Source: Aquilaria yunnanensis (taxonomy: Eukaryota > Streptophyta > Magnoliopsida > Malvales > Thymelaeaceae). From it: a stretch of DNA of 64,000 bases. The translations under genes and the position numbers were made by a program. Positions 1 to 12,700 of this stretch are shown here, one piece after another. A model generated the notes under the pieces. That model did no database searches. It was not told the DNA's origin and worked only from the letters and a program-made list of their open reading frames with translations. Position 1 is the first letter of the stretch; each line of letters opens with the position of its first letter. Where the stretch lies: contig CM077594.1 in NCBI GenBank assembly GCA_039654915.1, positions 89,232,893 through 89,296,892 of the forward strand, written 5' to 3'.

Positions 1-1273
1 TATTCATTTGAATTACTTCCCTTCCTAAACCGATTACTTCTGGGTCATTTTACTTTTGATCTTTCTACTCCAGACTATTCTCTACAATGCAATTCTCATG
101 TTTTTTTATTTATAAGTCATGTGAAATTGAAAATTCATAATATCAACATATTTCAGGTTTTGATACTAAAAAAAAAAGAGTCTTAAAAGCTCTGCTTTCC
201 ATATTAAATGTCGTGTTAATGTTGGAATTATTGGAGGGAAGTAAACTTGTTGAGATAAAAAATATTTCACAAGCAACTCTTTTGAACCACTTTGGTAACA
301 GCACTTTAAGCTTTTTTTAATGTGTCTAAATACATGTATTTAAATGTTAATTTAATTGTATATTATGTTGAATATTTTATAAACTGATAATAGATGTGAT
401 TTTATTAAATTTAAATGTTGTTATAGGTATATAGTATAAACTAAAAAACCCGAGAACCAAAACCATGATTTTGGTTCTGTTCGGTTTTTGGTTATCGGGT
501 TGAGTAAAAAAATTTTGGAACAAAGGCCATATCAAGTTGATTCAGTTCCATCATAAAATTGAACTAAGCCAAACTATGTTCACCCCTATTAAGAGGCATC
601 ATTTCTTTACTTTATCATTTTTCTTGGTTATTTCCATCATTAATTTCTAGAACTCATGGTCAATTATAGCTTATTTTAAATATTTATGTCAATCTCATCC
701 CCCTTTTCTTTTCATTTTTTTTCTAGAAAAAAAATAGTAGAGGGCTCCACCTTCATCCGAGGTTTGTGCTCCATCAACAGTCATGCCTTTTCTAATGCCT
801 GGAAGACATATAATGTCAATCTCACTTTGACCACCCGCTAGCCACACTGCTTTTGCCCTCTCTCGATGGACAATAGAGAGAGAGAGGTTCAGAAGAGGAT
901 GCTATCAACTTCATTTTGATAGTAATGGATAACTCGGTCTGACTCAGAAACGTTAATAATTTATTTGAAAAAAGAAAATATTCATATGTGATTTGGGCCA
1001 ATCTTAAAACATTAATAATTTTTTTATTATTTTTATCAAAATTTTTTGTACGGAAGGATCTGTAACGTCCCTCATATCCTTATTATCCTTTAGTCAATAA
1101 GTTGAAAGGTTGTGGATAAGGGATATGTTAAATGTACGAAGAATATATTTACAGCTATTTTTTTACTCTTTAAATTTCGGGTATTAATTAAATTCAAAAT
1201 AGTCAACCAACTAAATGGCCAAAGTTTTTCTTTTTTTTAATTTGGTTAAGGGCATTTGGATACAAACATGTTA
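1..1273. other. AT-rich intergenic sequence
   Basis: No gene is visible. The stretch at about 405-590 (text of the kind 'cgagaaccaaaacc...ggttctgttcggttttt', ending near 'cacccctatt') resembles a second diverged copy at about 6110-6290. The pair looks like two old members of a hAT-type repeat family, because such elements often end in CACCCCTA. I could not define ends or target duplications for either copy. Confidence 0.3.
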
Positions 1274-1654
1274 CTATAATGAGATAAAATTTTGCAACAA
1301 TATAGTCAGTAGTGGAACAGCCCTGCTTGTTATGGCTTGGCACTTGGCAGAACCAGAGAGGGTGAAGTTCGGACCAAAACATGCAAGGCTTCGGTAGTGT
1401 AGTATCAGTCCGTGGCACGTGAAAGCTCTGGTCAAAATCGTCCTTAAATTAAATGCATAAGAGGAAAGCTGAAAGACTACTAAAGTCCCAAAGTAAAATC
1501 TGAGGCAGCCCTTGTTAGAATCTTGTTGCTCTAATTGCGATCTGATGTGAGAGATTCTTATGATCACATGAAGAACAGAGTACAGAACAGAAACCCAGGG
1601 TTCCATGTTCTCTGTTTCTGTCTTCGCCTGCCCGTTTGACGAATCCTCCGCCAT
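1274..1654 (-). CDS. Possible orphan ORF, 127 codons, unrecognised
   Basis: A minus-strand ATG at 1654 opens 126 residues beginning MAEDSSNGQAKTETENMEPW, hydrophilic at first and then mixed. An alternating TATATATA stretch lies about 75 bp upstream at 1725-1737. The N-terminus has a plant-like first-exon composition, but I recognise no domain, see no homologue pattern and find no convincing splice continuation. The frame may be open by chance. It could also be the first exon of a gene whose remaining exons are lost. No function is claimed. Confidence 0.15.
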   Translation of the reverse strand: MAEDSSNGQAKTETENMEPWVSVLYSVLHVIIRISHIRSQLEQQDSNKGCLRFYFGTLVVFQLSSYAFNLRTILTRAFTCHGLILHYRSLACFGPNFTLSGSAKCQAITSRAVPLLTILLQNFISL

Positions 1655-3476
1655 TTTGACTTCAACCAGACCCTGACACGGTGACACCGACCAATTTATC
1701 ACGTACGTACGTCCGTATCTATGTACGTATATATATATCCACAGATAATCTGTATACATATAATATATTCACATTAAACAAACGTTTAGATAACTTGAAA
1801 GAATAAAAAAGGGTCATACTTCACATGGTGGTAGTCCGACTGTCCGAAAGAGAAGGCGAAGGCATTACTTCTTTATCTTTTTTTTTTTTTTGGAGGAATA
1901 CTTCTTTACCTTTTGTCACATAAAAACAGTACACAAATAATTTTATATTTTATCTCGAAGTGCTCAATTCTTTTTCGTTTTTTTATATGAGCAATCTCCC
2001 ACTGTAAGCTTATGGCAGCGTGTCCACATCTAAGTCACATAATCTTTTATTGTGTGTTATTGTTCCCATTTTCATGCTTCTGCTCCTATTTTTAATTCTC
2101 GTTTTCTCTCTCATTTTTATAACACTTTTTTCTACTTAAATTTAAAAAAATAATGCTTTCCCATTATTGCTCCATTCTCTACTCCCACTTTGAGTCTGTT
2201 TGTGTGACTTAGGTCCTCATGCTGTAAGAGGATAACATTCCCACTTTCGTAAATTTTTATGTATAAAAGATAGAATTAAACAACAAAATGACACACAAAC
2301 AATAATCTTAGAGTTACGAAATTCAATCAGTTTGAGTAGAAGAGATTTCAGATTTGGGTATCGATTTAGAATATTGTATATGAAAAAAAATTATTTTGAA
2401 GAAATGCAAACACATCAAACATTATTTCAAGAAGATTAGGCCATTTTAGTTCCAGAAAATTCTTATTTTTCTAAAAAATTTTCTGGAAAGTAGAAAATGA
2501 AAAGAAAAGATGTTTATTTAAGTGATTTTCTTTTTTAGTTTTCTTGGAAAACAATTTTCCATTTTATAAAGATTTAGAAAACATAATTTTTCTTGTTTTT
2601 TTAGTTTTCTATCCTTTCTCATGTCTCAAGTCACTCTGTATCTCGACTTTTTCAAATTCTGGCATTGTGCATTTCTCTTTCTACCATTGCCACATCTGTG
2701 TTGCCGCCGTCAGCCAGCAAACTTCTCCCTTGCCATCACTGACATCTATCTCTCTCTCCTTTGCCGTCACCACCCGAACAACGAGTCCGTTGCCTCTGCC
2801 CAACTAGCAGCGAAACATAGGGCTCAGGATCAAGCTCCTCCCCTTCCTTCAAGCTAGGTCAACAATTATCAATAGTGGGCCCAATGGAAAACCCCAACAT
2901 TGATCTGTGATTCGATGATGAGTGATATAGCAATGCAAGACGACAACAATGCTGGAATGTCAAGTGTTTAAGAATGATGGAAAAGATAGTGTAGACGTAA
3001 GGGGTAGAAAAGCTGGGAGCCTAACTCGTTAAGAGAAAATAGTTGGAGGCTAGCTTTAACAGGTTTTCGTTTTTACTTTTGAAGTTGATAGACTTAAGAA
3101 AATCTCTATTATAGTACACAAACTTTCCTTCAACTTTCAACTAAGGCACTGAACTTTTTTAATGTAGTTTGTGTATGTATGTATGTGAGTGTAATCATCT
3201 TTAATTGGTTTAAGGCAACTAAACATGTTTTTAAAAATACATTTTAGAAAATTGTACACAGAAAATGAAAACAAGTAACAGGAAATGAAAAAGAAAATTA
3301 TTTTCCACATTCAAATGCTCCCTTAGTTTTCACATACTGAGTTGGGATATTTTTAAAATTTCATCAGCATAGAGTCGAGCATCTAATCTTAAAGTTTGAC
3401 CTACACTTTAATAACTAAATTTGATGACTTGAATATACTACTTCATTTCATCATTCAAATTATAATGCATTATGGT
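1655..3476. other. Intergenic, AT-rich with a short GC-richer insert
   Basis: No gene is supported. From about 2440 to 3325 there is AT-rich sequence with many 'gaaaatgaaaa' and 'ttttcattttc' tracts that are loosely complementary at the two ends, flanking a GC-richer CG-containing block at 2690-2860. This AT-rich shell with a GC-rich core is typical of non-autonomous DNA transposons (MULE or CACTA type), but no clear terminal inverted repeat could be fixed. Confidence 0.25.
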
Positions 3477-6353
3477 TAGAGGTGGCTAGGGGGCAACCCA
3501 ACACAAGACCAGCAGGTTTTGGGTCAAATACCTCAAGCCTAGGCACAGCCCAATTTTAGTCAAGCTAAGCCTAGGCCGAGCTCAGCAGGGCCAGGGCTAG
3601 GCTAGGTCAGGTTTTTTTAAAACAAAAAAAAATGTGTTAGAAAAATTATTAGAATAATATGAATAAATATGTGTTTAAATAAGGGAAACACCACCACTAG
3701 TATAAATTTTATTAATTAAAAAGGCAAACGACACTTAAAAAATCTGAAAAGTGCCAAACATTTGAATGGCACAATGTTCCTAAAATAACTGAAAAAGAAA
3801 ACCTAAGATTTGTGCTTCATAATATAGTCAAATCAAATACAATCTAGAAACTAAATTTTGAAACCTAGGATGTACTCTTGTGCCTCATCATCAAATAGAA
3901 AGTCATCATCGAAACTCTTCTGGTCTTGCTTTCATAAAGTAGCAAAGGCCAATTCTAATTACAGACACATTCCTCAATGGCCTCAAGTGTAAGTCCTGAA
4001 TGTTTCTCTGAAATAACTCATTTTCCCACACTAAAAGTTGACTTGGATGCGATGGTAAATATGGTTATTGCCAAAATCTTTGTCCATGATGGACATGATA
4101 GGAAATCTTCCCATCTTAGTCTTCCACCATTCCAAAATGTCCTCCTCATTGTGCTCAAATGATATCTAGAGGTAGTCATCCGATTCTGCTAATTTCAGGT
4201 TTGTGGATCTAGGCCGTTTTAGGATATGGATGACAGAGTTGAACCGTGATGATAAGGACGTTGTTAAAACACATAACGACGTAGGCTCAGTGGCTTTGAC
4301 CTTAGTAGGATGGCACACCAAATACAATTTGTACAACTCTTTCAAATTGTATTCAGCTTCAGCAAAAATCGCAAATGCAGATATCAGCGCAAAAAAATTC
4401 CCATAGAGTATCTAAAATGCACATCATGATGTTCCAGCCAGTATGATCCGATTCCATGCACTTAAATGCAATGATGCATTTTTTACATTACCCACTCATC
4501 ATCAATACAATATGCAGTGACACAATAATAATTCTATCTTGTGGGTGGGTTGACAAATCACTTGTAAAAGAAACACAATGATCAAAGCATGAAAAATATG
4601 CTTCCAAATCAAATCTCCTAAATTCATACAATTTAAAACTTTTTCTTCTAGCAATTTGCCTAAACATTTTTTTTTATAAGCTGGGTTCAAATTTTCAACA
4701 TAAATCTTTCTAAATGCTCACCCTCGGCTTATTTGAATGGTTTCTCCATAATCATCATCCAACTAATTAAATATTGTCTCATAGTTTTAAGGTTATATCC
4801 AAAAATACCCGATCTATTGGAGCTTCCTACTTCTATAAGCTGGGTTTGACCACTAGAACGTCAAGATTTCCATGAACTTTACTCAAATGCTGGGTGAGTG
4901 TTTCCATTCCAAAATTGAGTTTCTGCACATATTTGTTACCACAGTATTTGCACTTTGCAAACCTCACATTTCCACACTTGCTCGAAATGCATCCAATCGA
5001 AGCTTTGAGATTCTTGGATTGCCTTGTGTGCCCTCAGGTTGCTCACTTTGTGGTATCAATTGGATCCATAGTCGGGGGACCTTTTTAATGTTGTCATCAG
5101 AGAGTTGATCGTCGAGGCCAAAATCGTAATTCGTCATATCTATGTTGGTTTCATCGTCAACTACTTCTTGGATATGAACTCTTTGGCTTTTGCGGAATAA
5201 GCCGCCCCTGGAAAAAGACACAAATGAGATTAAGAAAACATTAGCTGGAGTTTAAGAAAAATGGATGAAAGCTAGTAGTGAGAATAAGAGAATGTTGTAG
5301 ATGTAGAAAATAGATTGGTGTGAGGAAGAGTGAGAATAAGACTCTATTTATAAGGGAGCCATAATTTTTATTTCCAAAAAAAACTACTCATTTAAAGAAG
5401 TTAAATGGAGTAAAAAAGTAAAACAACTAATGTGGCCATTTGGCAGCATTTGGGGGTTTAAGGTGTAATTTTTCCAATTTTTTATACTCAACGATCGAGT
5501 GCTAGATTACAACCTGGCCCCAAGCCCGGTCGGCCTAATCTTGAACCAAAATCGGGCGTGGGCTAAGCCGATCCTTTTTGGGGCCTCTCCCTTTCCAGGC
5601 TTGCATTCACCCACTTCTTCTAAGGTTTCATCCATGCTTGGCCAAGCCCAAGTTTGACAAAGTTGTAGGGATGATTATGAGTTGGGTAAGCTCAAAACCA
5701 AACCTAAACCACCCTTACTGGATTGGGTAAAAATTGATCATGGTTTGCAATGGTTCCACATTTGAGAGAAACCTCGGTTTTTAGGTTGGTTCTCATTCCA
5801 TATGGAATTAACCCGAGGTGGAATTGAACTCAAGGTATTTACACCAATATATAATAAAACTTATAATATTGCTAAATTGCTCATATATTTATTAATGAAC
5901 AAGTATACTACTAAATTGCTCATATATTTATGTGTCAACATATACATTCAATCATGTACATTAAATATTATGATATTACTAAATGGCTCATATACTAAGA
6001 AAGTGCACATTCAAACGTAGATTAAATTATGTATTATATTGAATATTTTTTAAATTAGTTGTAGGTGTAATTTTCATTGGGTTATGAAGTTGTTAATTAT
6101 TATATCTATATAATAAGAATTGAAAAACTTGAGAACTAAAACCGAAAGAACAAAACTCATGGTTATGGTTCTATTTGGTTTTTTATTCTTAATATAGGTT
6201 GGATAGGATTTTTTGGAATCATTACTATTTTAAATTAGTTTTATTCTACTAGAAAACTAAACTAACTCGACCCATACTTACCCCTACTGAGCTAATCCAA
6301 GTTTGCCCCGAGTTGGTACCAAGCCAGGCCTGGTTGGCGTTGGCCACCTGTAG
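3477..6353 (-). mobile_element. Decayed hAT transposon, transposase on - strand
   Basis: The left end TAGAGGTGGC (3477) pairs with the right end GCCACCTGTA (6343-6352), fitting the hAT terminal pattern CAGGGGTGGC. TTATGGT occurs directly outside both ends (3470-3476 and 6354-6360), as expected for an 8 bp hAT duplication with one change. On the minus strand around 4990-4870 a BED-type zinc finger is readable in pieces (CKYCGNKYV, then a spaced HLSKVH). Near 4520-4480 a frame reads VTAYCIDDEWVM, a pattern of RICESLEEPER/DAYSLEEPER-type hAT transposases. Frames are broken by several stops and shifts, so it is not functional. Confidence 0.6.
4400..5221 (-). pseudogene. hAT (RICESLEEPER-like) transposase remnant with BED finger
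   Basis: This is the transposase relic inside the hAT element. The minus strand gives an acidic N-terminal segment (5221-4964), then in other frames a BED-like Cys2-His2 finger (Cys-x2-Cys at about 4945-4955, His-x4-His at about 4880-4895), then a hAT-core-like phrase with Asp-Asp-Glu-Trp at about 4480-4520. At least two frameshifts and stops separate these parts. No intact dimerisation domain (hAT_C) was found, so the remnant is incomplete as well as broken. Confidence 0.5.
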
Positions 6354-7921
6354 TTATGGTGAAGCGAAATTCAGCACCCCACCTGGAGAGATTTATTAAA
6401 ATTTCCAGTTTTCTGGAATTACTTTTTGTTTTTCTTTTTCGGGGTGTTTTAGTTTTGGGGTTTGCTTCGATTCATAATTCATTTGTGCGAGTCAGTTGCA
6501 ACGCCAAATCTCCAACCAAAGAGTTCCTTAAATCCTCACTACCAAATCGAACCAACAGTAGGAGGAAGCCATTATTATTATGAGCTGGTCTGGGGCTCTA
6601 GAGGCTTTCAAGGCCGTGATTGGCGCACAAGCGATTGAATTAATTCCAACATTACAAAACAAAAACCAACAAATTAAATGAGACGAAAAGGAAAAAGAAA
6701 ACCATGCAATTCATCCATATCTTCACCAACACTTTATTCGATCGATGCCAGCCCGGCCCAGCGCAAATTCAGCAGGAAACCATGACGTCGGTCCCTTCTC
6801 CCGTTCAAACCTTTCAAGAGCCCCGGGGCGGTGCTCACTGCTCACTGCTCACGTGGAAGCTCGCACTAAGTGTAGGATTTAACGAAGACACACAGAAACC
6901 AGACTTTTGTTTCTTCTCTACATAATTCTGAAATCGCAACATAATTACAGTTCATTATAGAAAATCATAGGGCAAACCGACATTTTCACGAAAATGAAAT
7001 TTACAAATATAAGTTTAAGAAAATTAATGATGAATAAAATTTAAGTTCAACCTATTTTTACACTCAATTCATTTTAACTTAAGTTAATTTAATTAAAAAA
7101 TAATATATATTTTTGTTTTTACATCTTTCTTGTTTTAACAAATTTCATTTGAAAACCAATATTATGTGAGTATAATAATCTATTGAAATTACAAATTTTA
7201 TAAAATTATTAAAATTTTAATACATGAAAAATAAAAATTCATAAAAACATTAATAACATCATAAAAATTTACATTCAAATGGATTACTACACTAAAATAA
7301 TATTGATTGGTCTAATGAAATTGGTTTTGGTTAAAAAAAATATAAAAATAAGTATTATTGGATTATGTTGAATTAAATTAAAACAAACTGAGTATTCTTT
7401 AAGTCTCATTTTATTTTACATATAGATTAAACGGATTATTTATGCTTATTCTTATATATACGGATCATTTGCTCAAATCATTGTTGAAGCACTTTGAAAG
7501 TTATTTCTGTAAACTTAATTATTCTTTGATAAATTTATTTTTTAAGCTGGATCCGTAAACAAATTCTTAAAATTTTACTTACTTTCTAAAAAAATTTTAT
7601 TTGAGTGATCCCTATACCTAAATAATCCATGACAATGAACGTTTACAAAAATGTTATTAAAGTGATTATTGTACAGTAAATAATCCAAGAAAATTAATGG
7701 AAATCAAACTGGTAAAGGTAGATCCATATATTATACATGGGGCTCCATGGATCTCCTTTTGCAAAAAGAAGCTAATATAAGATACATAATTTAACACTTG
7801 GATCCCCTTGAATTTTTTAGTAGGCCCCTATAATTTTCATAACATCTATTAAAAAAAAAAAGAGAATAAGCATCTATTACTTTAAGAAAGATAAAAAAAA
7901 TGATATAGTCCTTTTTATATA
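6354..7921. other. Intergenic, nothing recognised
   Basis: AT-rich sequence with homopolymer tracts. The GC-richer part at 6700-6860 contains short repeats of 'gctcact'. No coding, RNA or transposon signature that I can support. Confidence 0.4.
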
Positions 7922-8158
7922 CTATTTCCTCCGTTTCATATTCTTTGCACCATTTGACTTTTTCACTTAATTTGACTTGAATTTATTCATATTAGTATTT
8001 GTTCAAAAAAATTAAAAAATATATATTTAGAAACTATATGTCTTGATTTATCATTCTTATATAAAAATTATTCATTGATATACTAAAATGTTGAAAATAA
8101 AAAATCATAGATTAATTGCTGAAAAGTGAATGGTGTAAAGAAAATGGGACGGAGGGAG
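7922..8158. mobile_element. Stowaway-type MITE (Tc1/mariner), 237 bp
   Basis: The left end CTATTTCCTCCGTTTCATAT and the right end ATGGGACGGAGGGAG are inverted copies of the Stowaway terminus (consensus CTCCCTCCGTCCCA). A TA dinucleotide lies just outside each end (7920-7921 and 8159-8160). A further inverted match (tttgcaccattt on the left, aatggtgtaaag on the right) extends the arms. The internal sequence is AT-rich and non-coding. Confidence 0.85.
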
Positions 8159-9060
8159 TAATAAATTTTTAATGACAAAAGTTTATATATCCCCTGAACT
8201 TTCATACATTTTCCCACCTAAACCATAGTCTCTTTTTATATAATTTTCTAATGGAAAAAGTTTATACATCCATCCCCTGAATTTTCATACATTTTCTCAC
8301 CTAGACCTTAATTGATTATTTTTTATCTTTTTCTTTTTGTTCAAAAATATGAAAAAAAAGTGAAGGAATTAGCTAGATACATGATAAAATATAGGAGTTA
8401 AGTGCAAGAAATGTACAAGTTTAAAAGCTAAAGGGGATATTTTTCTTTTACATTCTACCCAACATACACTTCTCGCTTACTTTCTCCACAATTCATATAT
8501 AATTTTATAATTTGTATTGTTATCATTATACCAATGAAAGAAAAACTAGATGGTAATTTTGAGCATTTTTCTGATTTTATTACAAAAAAATCTTATTATG
8601 TTATATATAAATTCAGATTTTACGCAACATATGCAAATTTATAAGTTTTATTATATAATATTAAATTTAATATTTATATATGCATTCAGACCCCTTTATA
8701 AAACTTTTGGATCCACTATTGCAAACTGTATATGTTAATGTAAGATGAGTAAATCCCTTGTGTTGGGCAACAAAAGTTTATAATTGAAGAATGCAGAATA
8801 TAGAGAAAGTTTCACAAAGTTTTCTGTAATATTTAATAAACGATATCCCAAAGTGGATTTTTTTTTTTATAATCAAAGTGAATATTTTAGGTTAAACAAT
8901 ATATTCCCTTCAATCATACACCATCCCCGGTATGATATGGGTTACTATTCCCAACTTAAATAGTATTATTACAAAAACATACTTAGTATTATGTGTAATA
9001 AAATTCATTTTATTATAAAAATATTGCTAGGCTGAATCACAAAAGTAAAACTGTAGTCCC
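8159..9060. other. Intergenic, short direct repeat only
   Basis: A motif of about 50 bp ('...cccctgaactttcatacattttc.cacctaaacc') occurs at about 8180-8225 and again, diverged, at about 8260-8310. It may be the edge of an old MITE. Otherwise AT-rich with no gene seen. Confidence 0.3.
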
Positions 9061-9065
9061 CGCGA

Positions 9066-9131
9066 GGCGCCAACTAGCGTAATTGGGGTGTCTGGAGATG
9101 GCGGGTCGCAAGTCGGGTTCAATTTCCGCCA
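9066..9131 (+). repeat. tRNA-related sequence (SINE head or tRNA relic)
   Basis: A-box-like TAGCGTAATTGG (9075-9086) is followed about 40 bp later by B-box-like GGTTCAATTTCC (9116-9127), and an A-run follows at 9132. That is the spacing of an internal RNA polymerase III promoter. I could not fold a complete cloverleaf with a convincing anticodon arm, so a tRNA-derived SINE head or decayed tRNA gene fits better than a working tRNA. Confidence 0.35.
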
Positions 9132-9563
9132 CAAAAAAATGGACAATATGGCTTGACACCTTTAAAGTTTCAAAAAACTAGCAATTTGTTTCCATTCGTT
9201 ACAAATGATTTTTAATATCTTTATTGCTAAATTTTTCTGAGGAAAAAAACTGTAAAATTATAATTACATACCTAGCTAAATTCAAATTTTGAGTTTTGTT
9301 AAATAAATAGATTATGGAGAGAGAGAGAGACAGAGAGAGCAAGGAATGAGGCAGTTAGTGGCGGTTAGATAAAATGGTTGAAGTAAACCTAACCAACCAG
9401 CTCGGCAGTGGGTTAACTTAATCACGGTCCGAAAACGCTAAGTTTTTGCTCCGGCTAGGGCTGGCCCAGTTGCGTCAGCCGTCTTCTCTTCATTTTGGTC
9501 CATTTTCTTTTCTTTTAGGGTATTTATTTATTTATTTGTTTATTTTTGTTTTCTCTCGTCTCT

Positions 9564-9573
9564 CTATATAAAC
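9564..9573 (+). promoter_or_regulatory. TATA box of the pectate lyase gene
   Basis: CTATATAAAC sits in a CT-rich context (ctcgtctctctatataaac) about 180 bp upstream of the chosen ATG, implying a 5' leader of roughly 150 nt. Confidence 0.65.
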
Positions 9574-9751
9574 ACCGGCTCCCTGGACCTTCCACTCTGA
9601 CTCTTGCTCCTGCCTTTTCCTCCTCCTCTTCCTTCGTCTTCCACTCCTTCTAGCTCCCGGCTTCAACTTTATTTCTCTTGTCTCCATTGTCCTTCCTGTG
9701 TTGGATAGAGTGAAAATTGGAGATAAAGCGAAAGTGAGAGACAGAATTGCA

Positions 9752-12700
9752 ATGGCAGTGCCGAAGAAATGGCTCGGCGGGTCTCTGACTCTGATTCTTG
9801 TCCTCGTTTTTGCGGTGGTCACGCTGCGGAACGACAAGATCCCGATACACAGGTCAGTTCCTCTTCCTCGACGAGCGAAGTGTTTACTTATCTGTTTTTT
9901 TCCATGGAACTTGGAGGTAGGTAGATACTCTGTTTTCTCGTCCTTCTGAGTACTTGAATCTTCCTTCTCCGTAGTCGTCATTGGAAAATTTTTGCTGCAT
10001 TTTGCACTTGCTTTCATAGATTTTCACCGAGAAGAAGATGAAACCTGAGAATTTGTTTGAATCACTATTTTTCAGCTAAACTGAGATATTTTTTGGGGCT
10101 AGATTTCTTTTTACTTTCTGAGATTCAGCTGCATTTTGGTTGTTTTGGGATTTCGATTCGAAAGCCTTAAATTTCTTGCGAGAAAATGGTCCTCTGCTTT
10201 ATTACAAGTAACAGGGACTTCCGTCAGCCACATTAACGTCCTCTCCAACTACGCTCTTTCCTTTTTTCTTAACAAAGAGAAAATGGCGTTTCGACCCCCT
10301 TTAATGCCTTCCTTTCCTTCCTAGCAGAAATAAACACACCGAAAGAGACTTGCACAATAGTGTAAATTGCGTATAATTATTCCTTAATGAGATGTTTTCT
10401 TTTTGTTTTGTTTTGGTTTTTTTTTTTTTTTTTTTTTGCAGAAAACTGATGATAGAAAGGTCGCAGAGCTCGAGGAACTCATCAATGGCGGACTTCAGGT
10501 GAACACCGACGTCGTCGCGTTTTTCCTCCGTTTCATGCTCCCCGTTTTTGGTTTTTCGATTTAGAAACTTGTTACATCTGGCCGTTCGATATCCCTAGTT
10601 TCCTTGTACACCGTTGGATTACAAAAAGGTCCTTGCTAGGATTCGCTTTCCACATATCCAACCTTTGTAAGAAAGTGACTCTGGCCGTTGAGATGAGATC
10701 TTTGCCTCGAGATCTCGCGTAGTTCTTCCGTTACGGGGAGATTCCTTTTGTTGCAGTCGTTCGTTACAGTGCGAAACACCGATTCACCAAATTTGCCCCT
10801 TTTAACTTTTCATAGGACGGTATTTGTGAGGGTAGACTTGTCTTTTCAGTTGTCCCATCTTCCAACCGTCGGAATTTCCGTGTCGTTTCTCTCTCTACAA
10901 AAGTCGCTTTTTAACGGTTTCACACCCACTGTCCGCTTCACTCCACTCCATTACTCCGCTGCCGATTCCTTGAACAGTGCAATCCCACGCGCTCCATAAT
11001 ATGCTCTGCATTTTCTTTTCATAATTCATTGTTAATCATAATTAGATTAATTAATTGTCTTATTTGGATGGTTTATATTTATAATTGACTCAGGCACGGG
11101 GAGCTGAAGATGAAGTACTTGAATCTGAAAGAGCATGCGGTGGATGATCCAGAAGCTGTTGCTGCGGAGGTTGAGTCAATTATTAGCAAGTGGGTTTCTC
11201 TTTCTTTCCATTAACTTTAAATACGTGATTTTTATTTTCATTAAGCTCAGTTCCTCGAGCTAATTTGTTGGGACATGATATCTTAGTGAATTCAAAGCTA
11301 GTAGATGAAAAATGGGGTCAGTTTTTTGGTTGGTGACATATTTGGAAGTGACCATTTATTGCGGATTAAAGTTTAAAACCGAACTTTGCTAGTTTCGATC
11401 AAGTAATTTATGGCACTTGTGGGCTTACCTCTTTCTATTTGTAGCAAAAAGACCAGTTAAATCGTAAAGCAAATTTGTTTAAGCTCTGTGCTGGCGTCCT
11501 TTGTAATGAAACCAAAATGTACGCTGTCGGTTTGAGATAGGAACAAGGCTAAGGAAATTACTTACGTCCACCGACAAACAACCCACCCGACACTGACACA
11601 TGAACCCAGAGGATTTAGTACTTGGCAATTGTAACAACGATGATCCTTCCAACGCGCTTGAATAGAATCTTGTGAGCTAGTAACTTTGGTCTGATGAACA
11701 GAATGAAGAGAGCGGTTTGAGATAGGAACAAGGCTAAGGAAATTACTTACGTCCACCGACAAACAACCCACCCGACACTGACACATGAACCCAGAGGATT
11801 TAGTACTTGGCAATTGTAACAACGATGATCCTTCCAACGCGCTTGAATAGAATCTTGTGAGCTAGTAACTTTGGTCTGATGAACAGAATGAAGAGAGCGG
11901 TTGATTAACAATGTTGATTTGTGACGTGGCTGGCAGGAGCATCAACAACCATACTGAGCGGAGGAAGTTGGGCTTCTTTTCCTGCGGCACAGGCAACCCA
12001 ATTGATGACTGCTGGCGCTGTGACCCTGACTGGCAGAAGAACCGCAAGCGCCTGGCTGACTGCGGCATTGGCTTTGGAAGGAATGCAATTGGTGGCCGTG
12101 ACGGCCGCTTCTATGTTGTGACTGACCCAGGTGATGATGACCCTGTTAATCCCAAACCCGGGACTCTGCGCCATGCGGTCATCCAGGAGGAGCCCCTCTG
12201 GATTGTGTTCAAGAGGGACATGGTGATTCAGCTGAAGCAGGAGTTGATCATGAACAGCTTCAAGACTATCGATGGCCGTGGAGCTAATGTCCACATTGCT
12301 AACGGAGGGTGCATCACCGTCCAATTTATCACCAATGTGATCATCCACGGCCTTCACATTCATGACTGCAAACCCACCGGGAATGCCATGGTAAGAAGCT
12401 CACCATCCCACTACGGATGGAGGACAATGGCTGACGGTGATGCCATCTCCATTTTCGGTTCAAGCCACATCTGGGTCGATCACAATTCTCTTTCTAGCTG
12501 CGCTGATGGCCTTGTTGATGCTGTGATGGGCTCAACAGCTATTACTATCTCCAACAACCACATGACCCACCACAATGAGGTAGAGTTCCTGCATCCTGCT
12601 CTTTAACATGAATCACATTCCTGCCGATGGGGGACGTTAATTTGATTGCCTTTGTGTATCAAACAGGTGATGTTACTTGGGCATAGTGATAGTTACACCG

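Noticed and set aside
9532..10017. 161-codon minus-strand ORF across the pectate lyase promoter and exon 1
   Set aside because: Shadow of a GC-rich leader and coding exon; Lys/Arg-rich low complexity without a domain.
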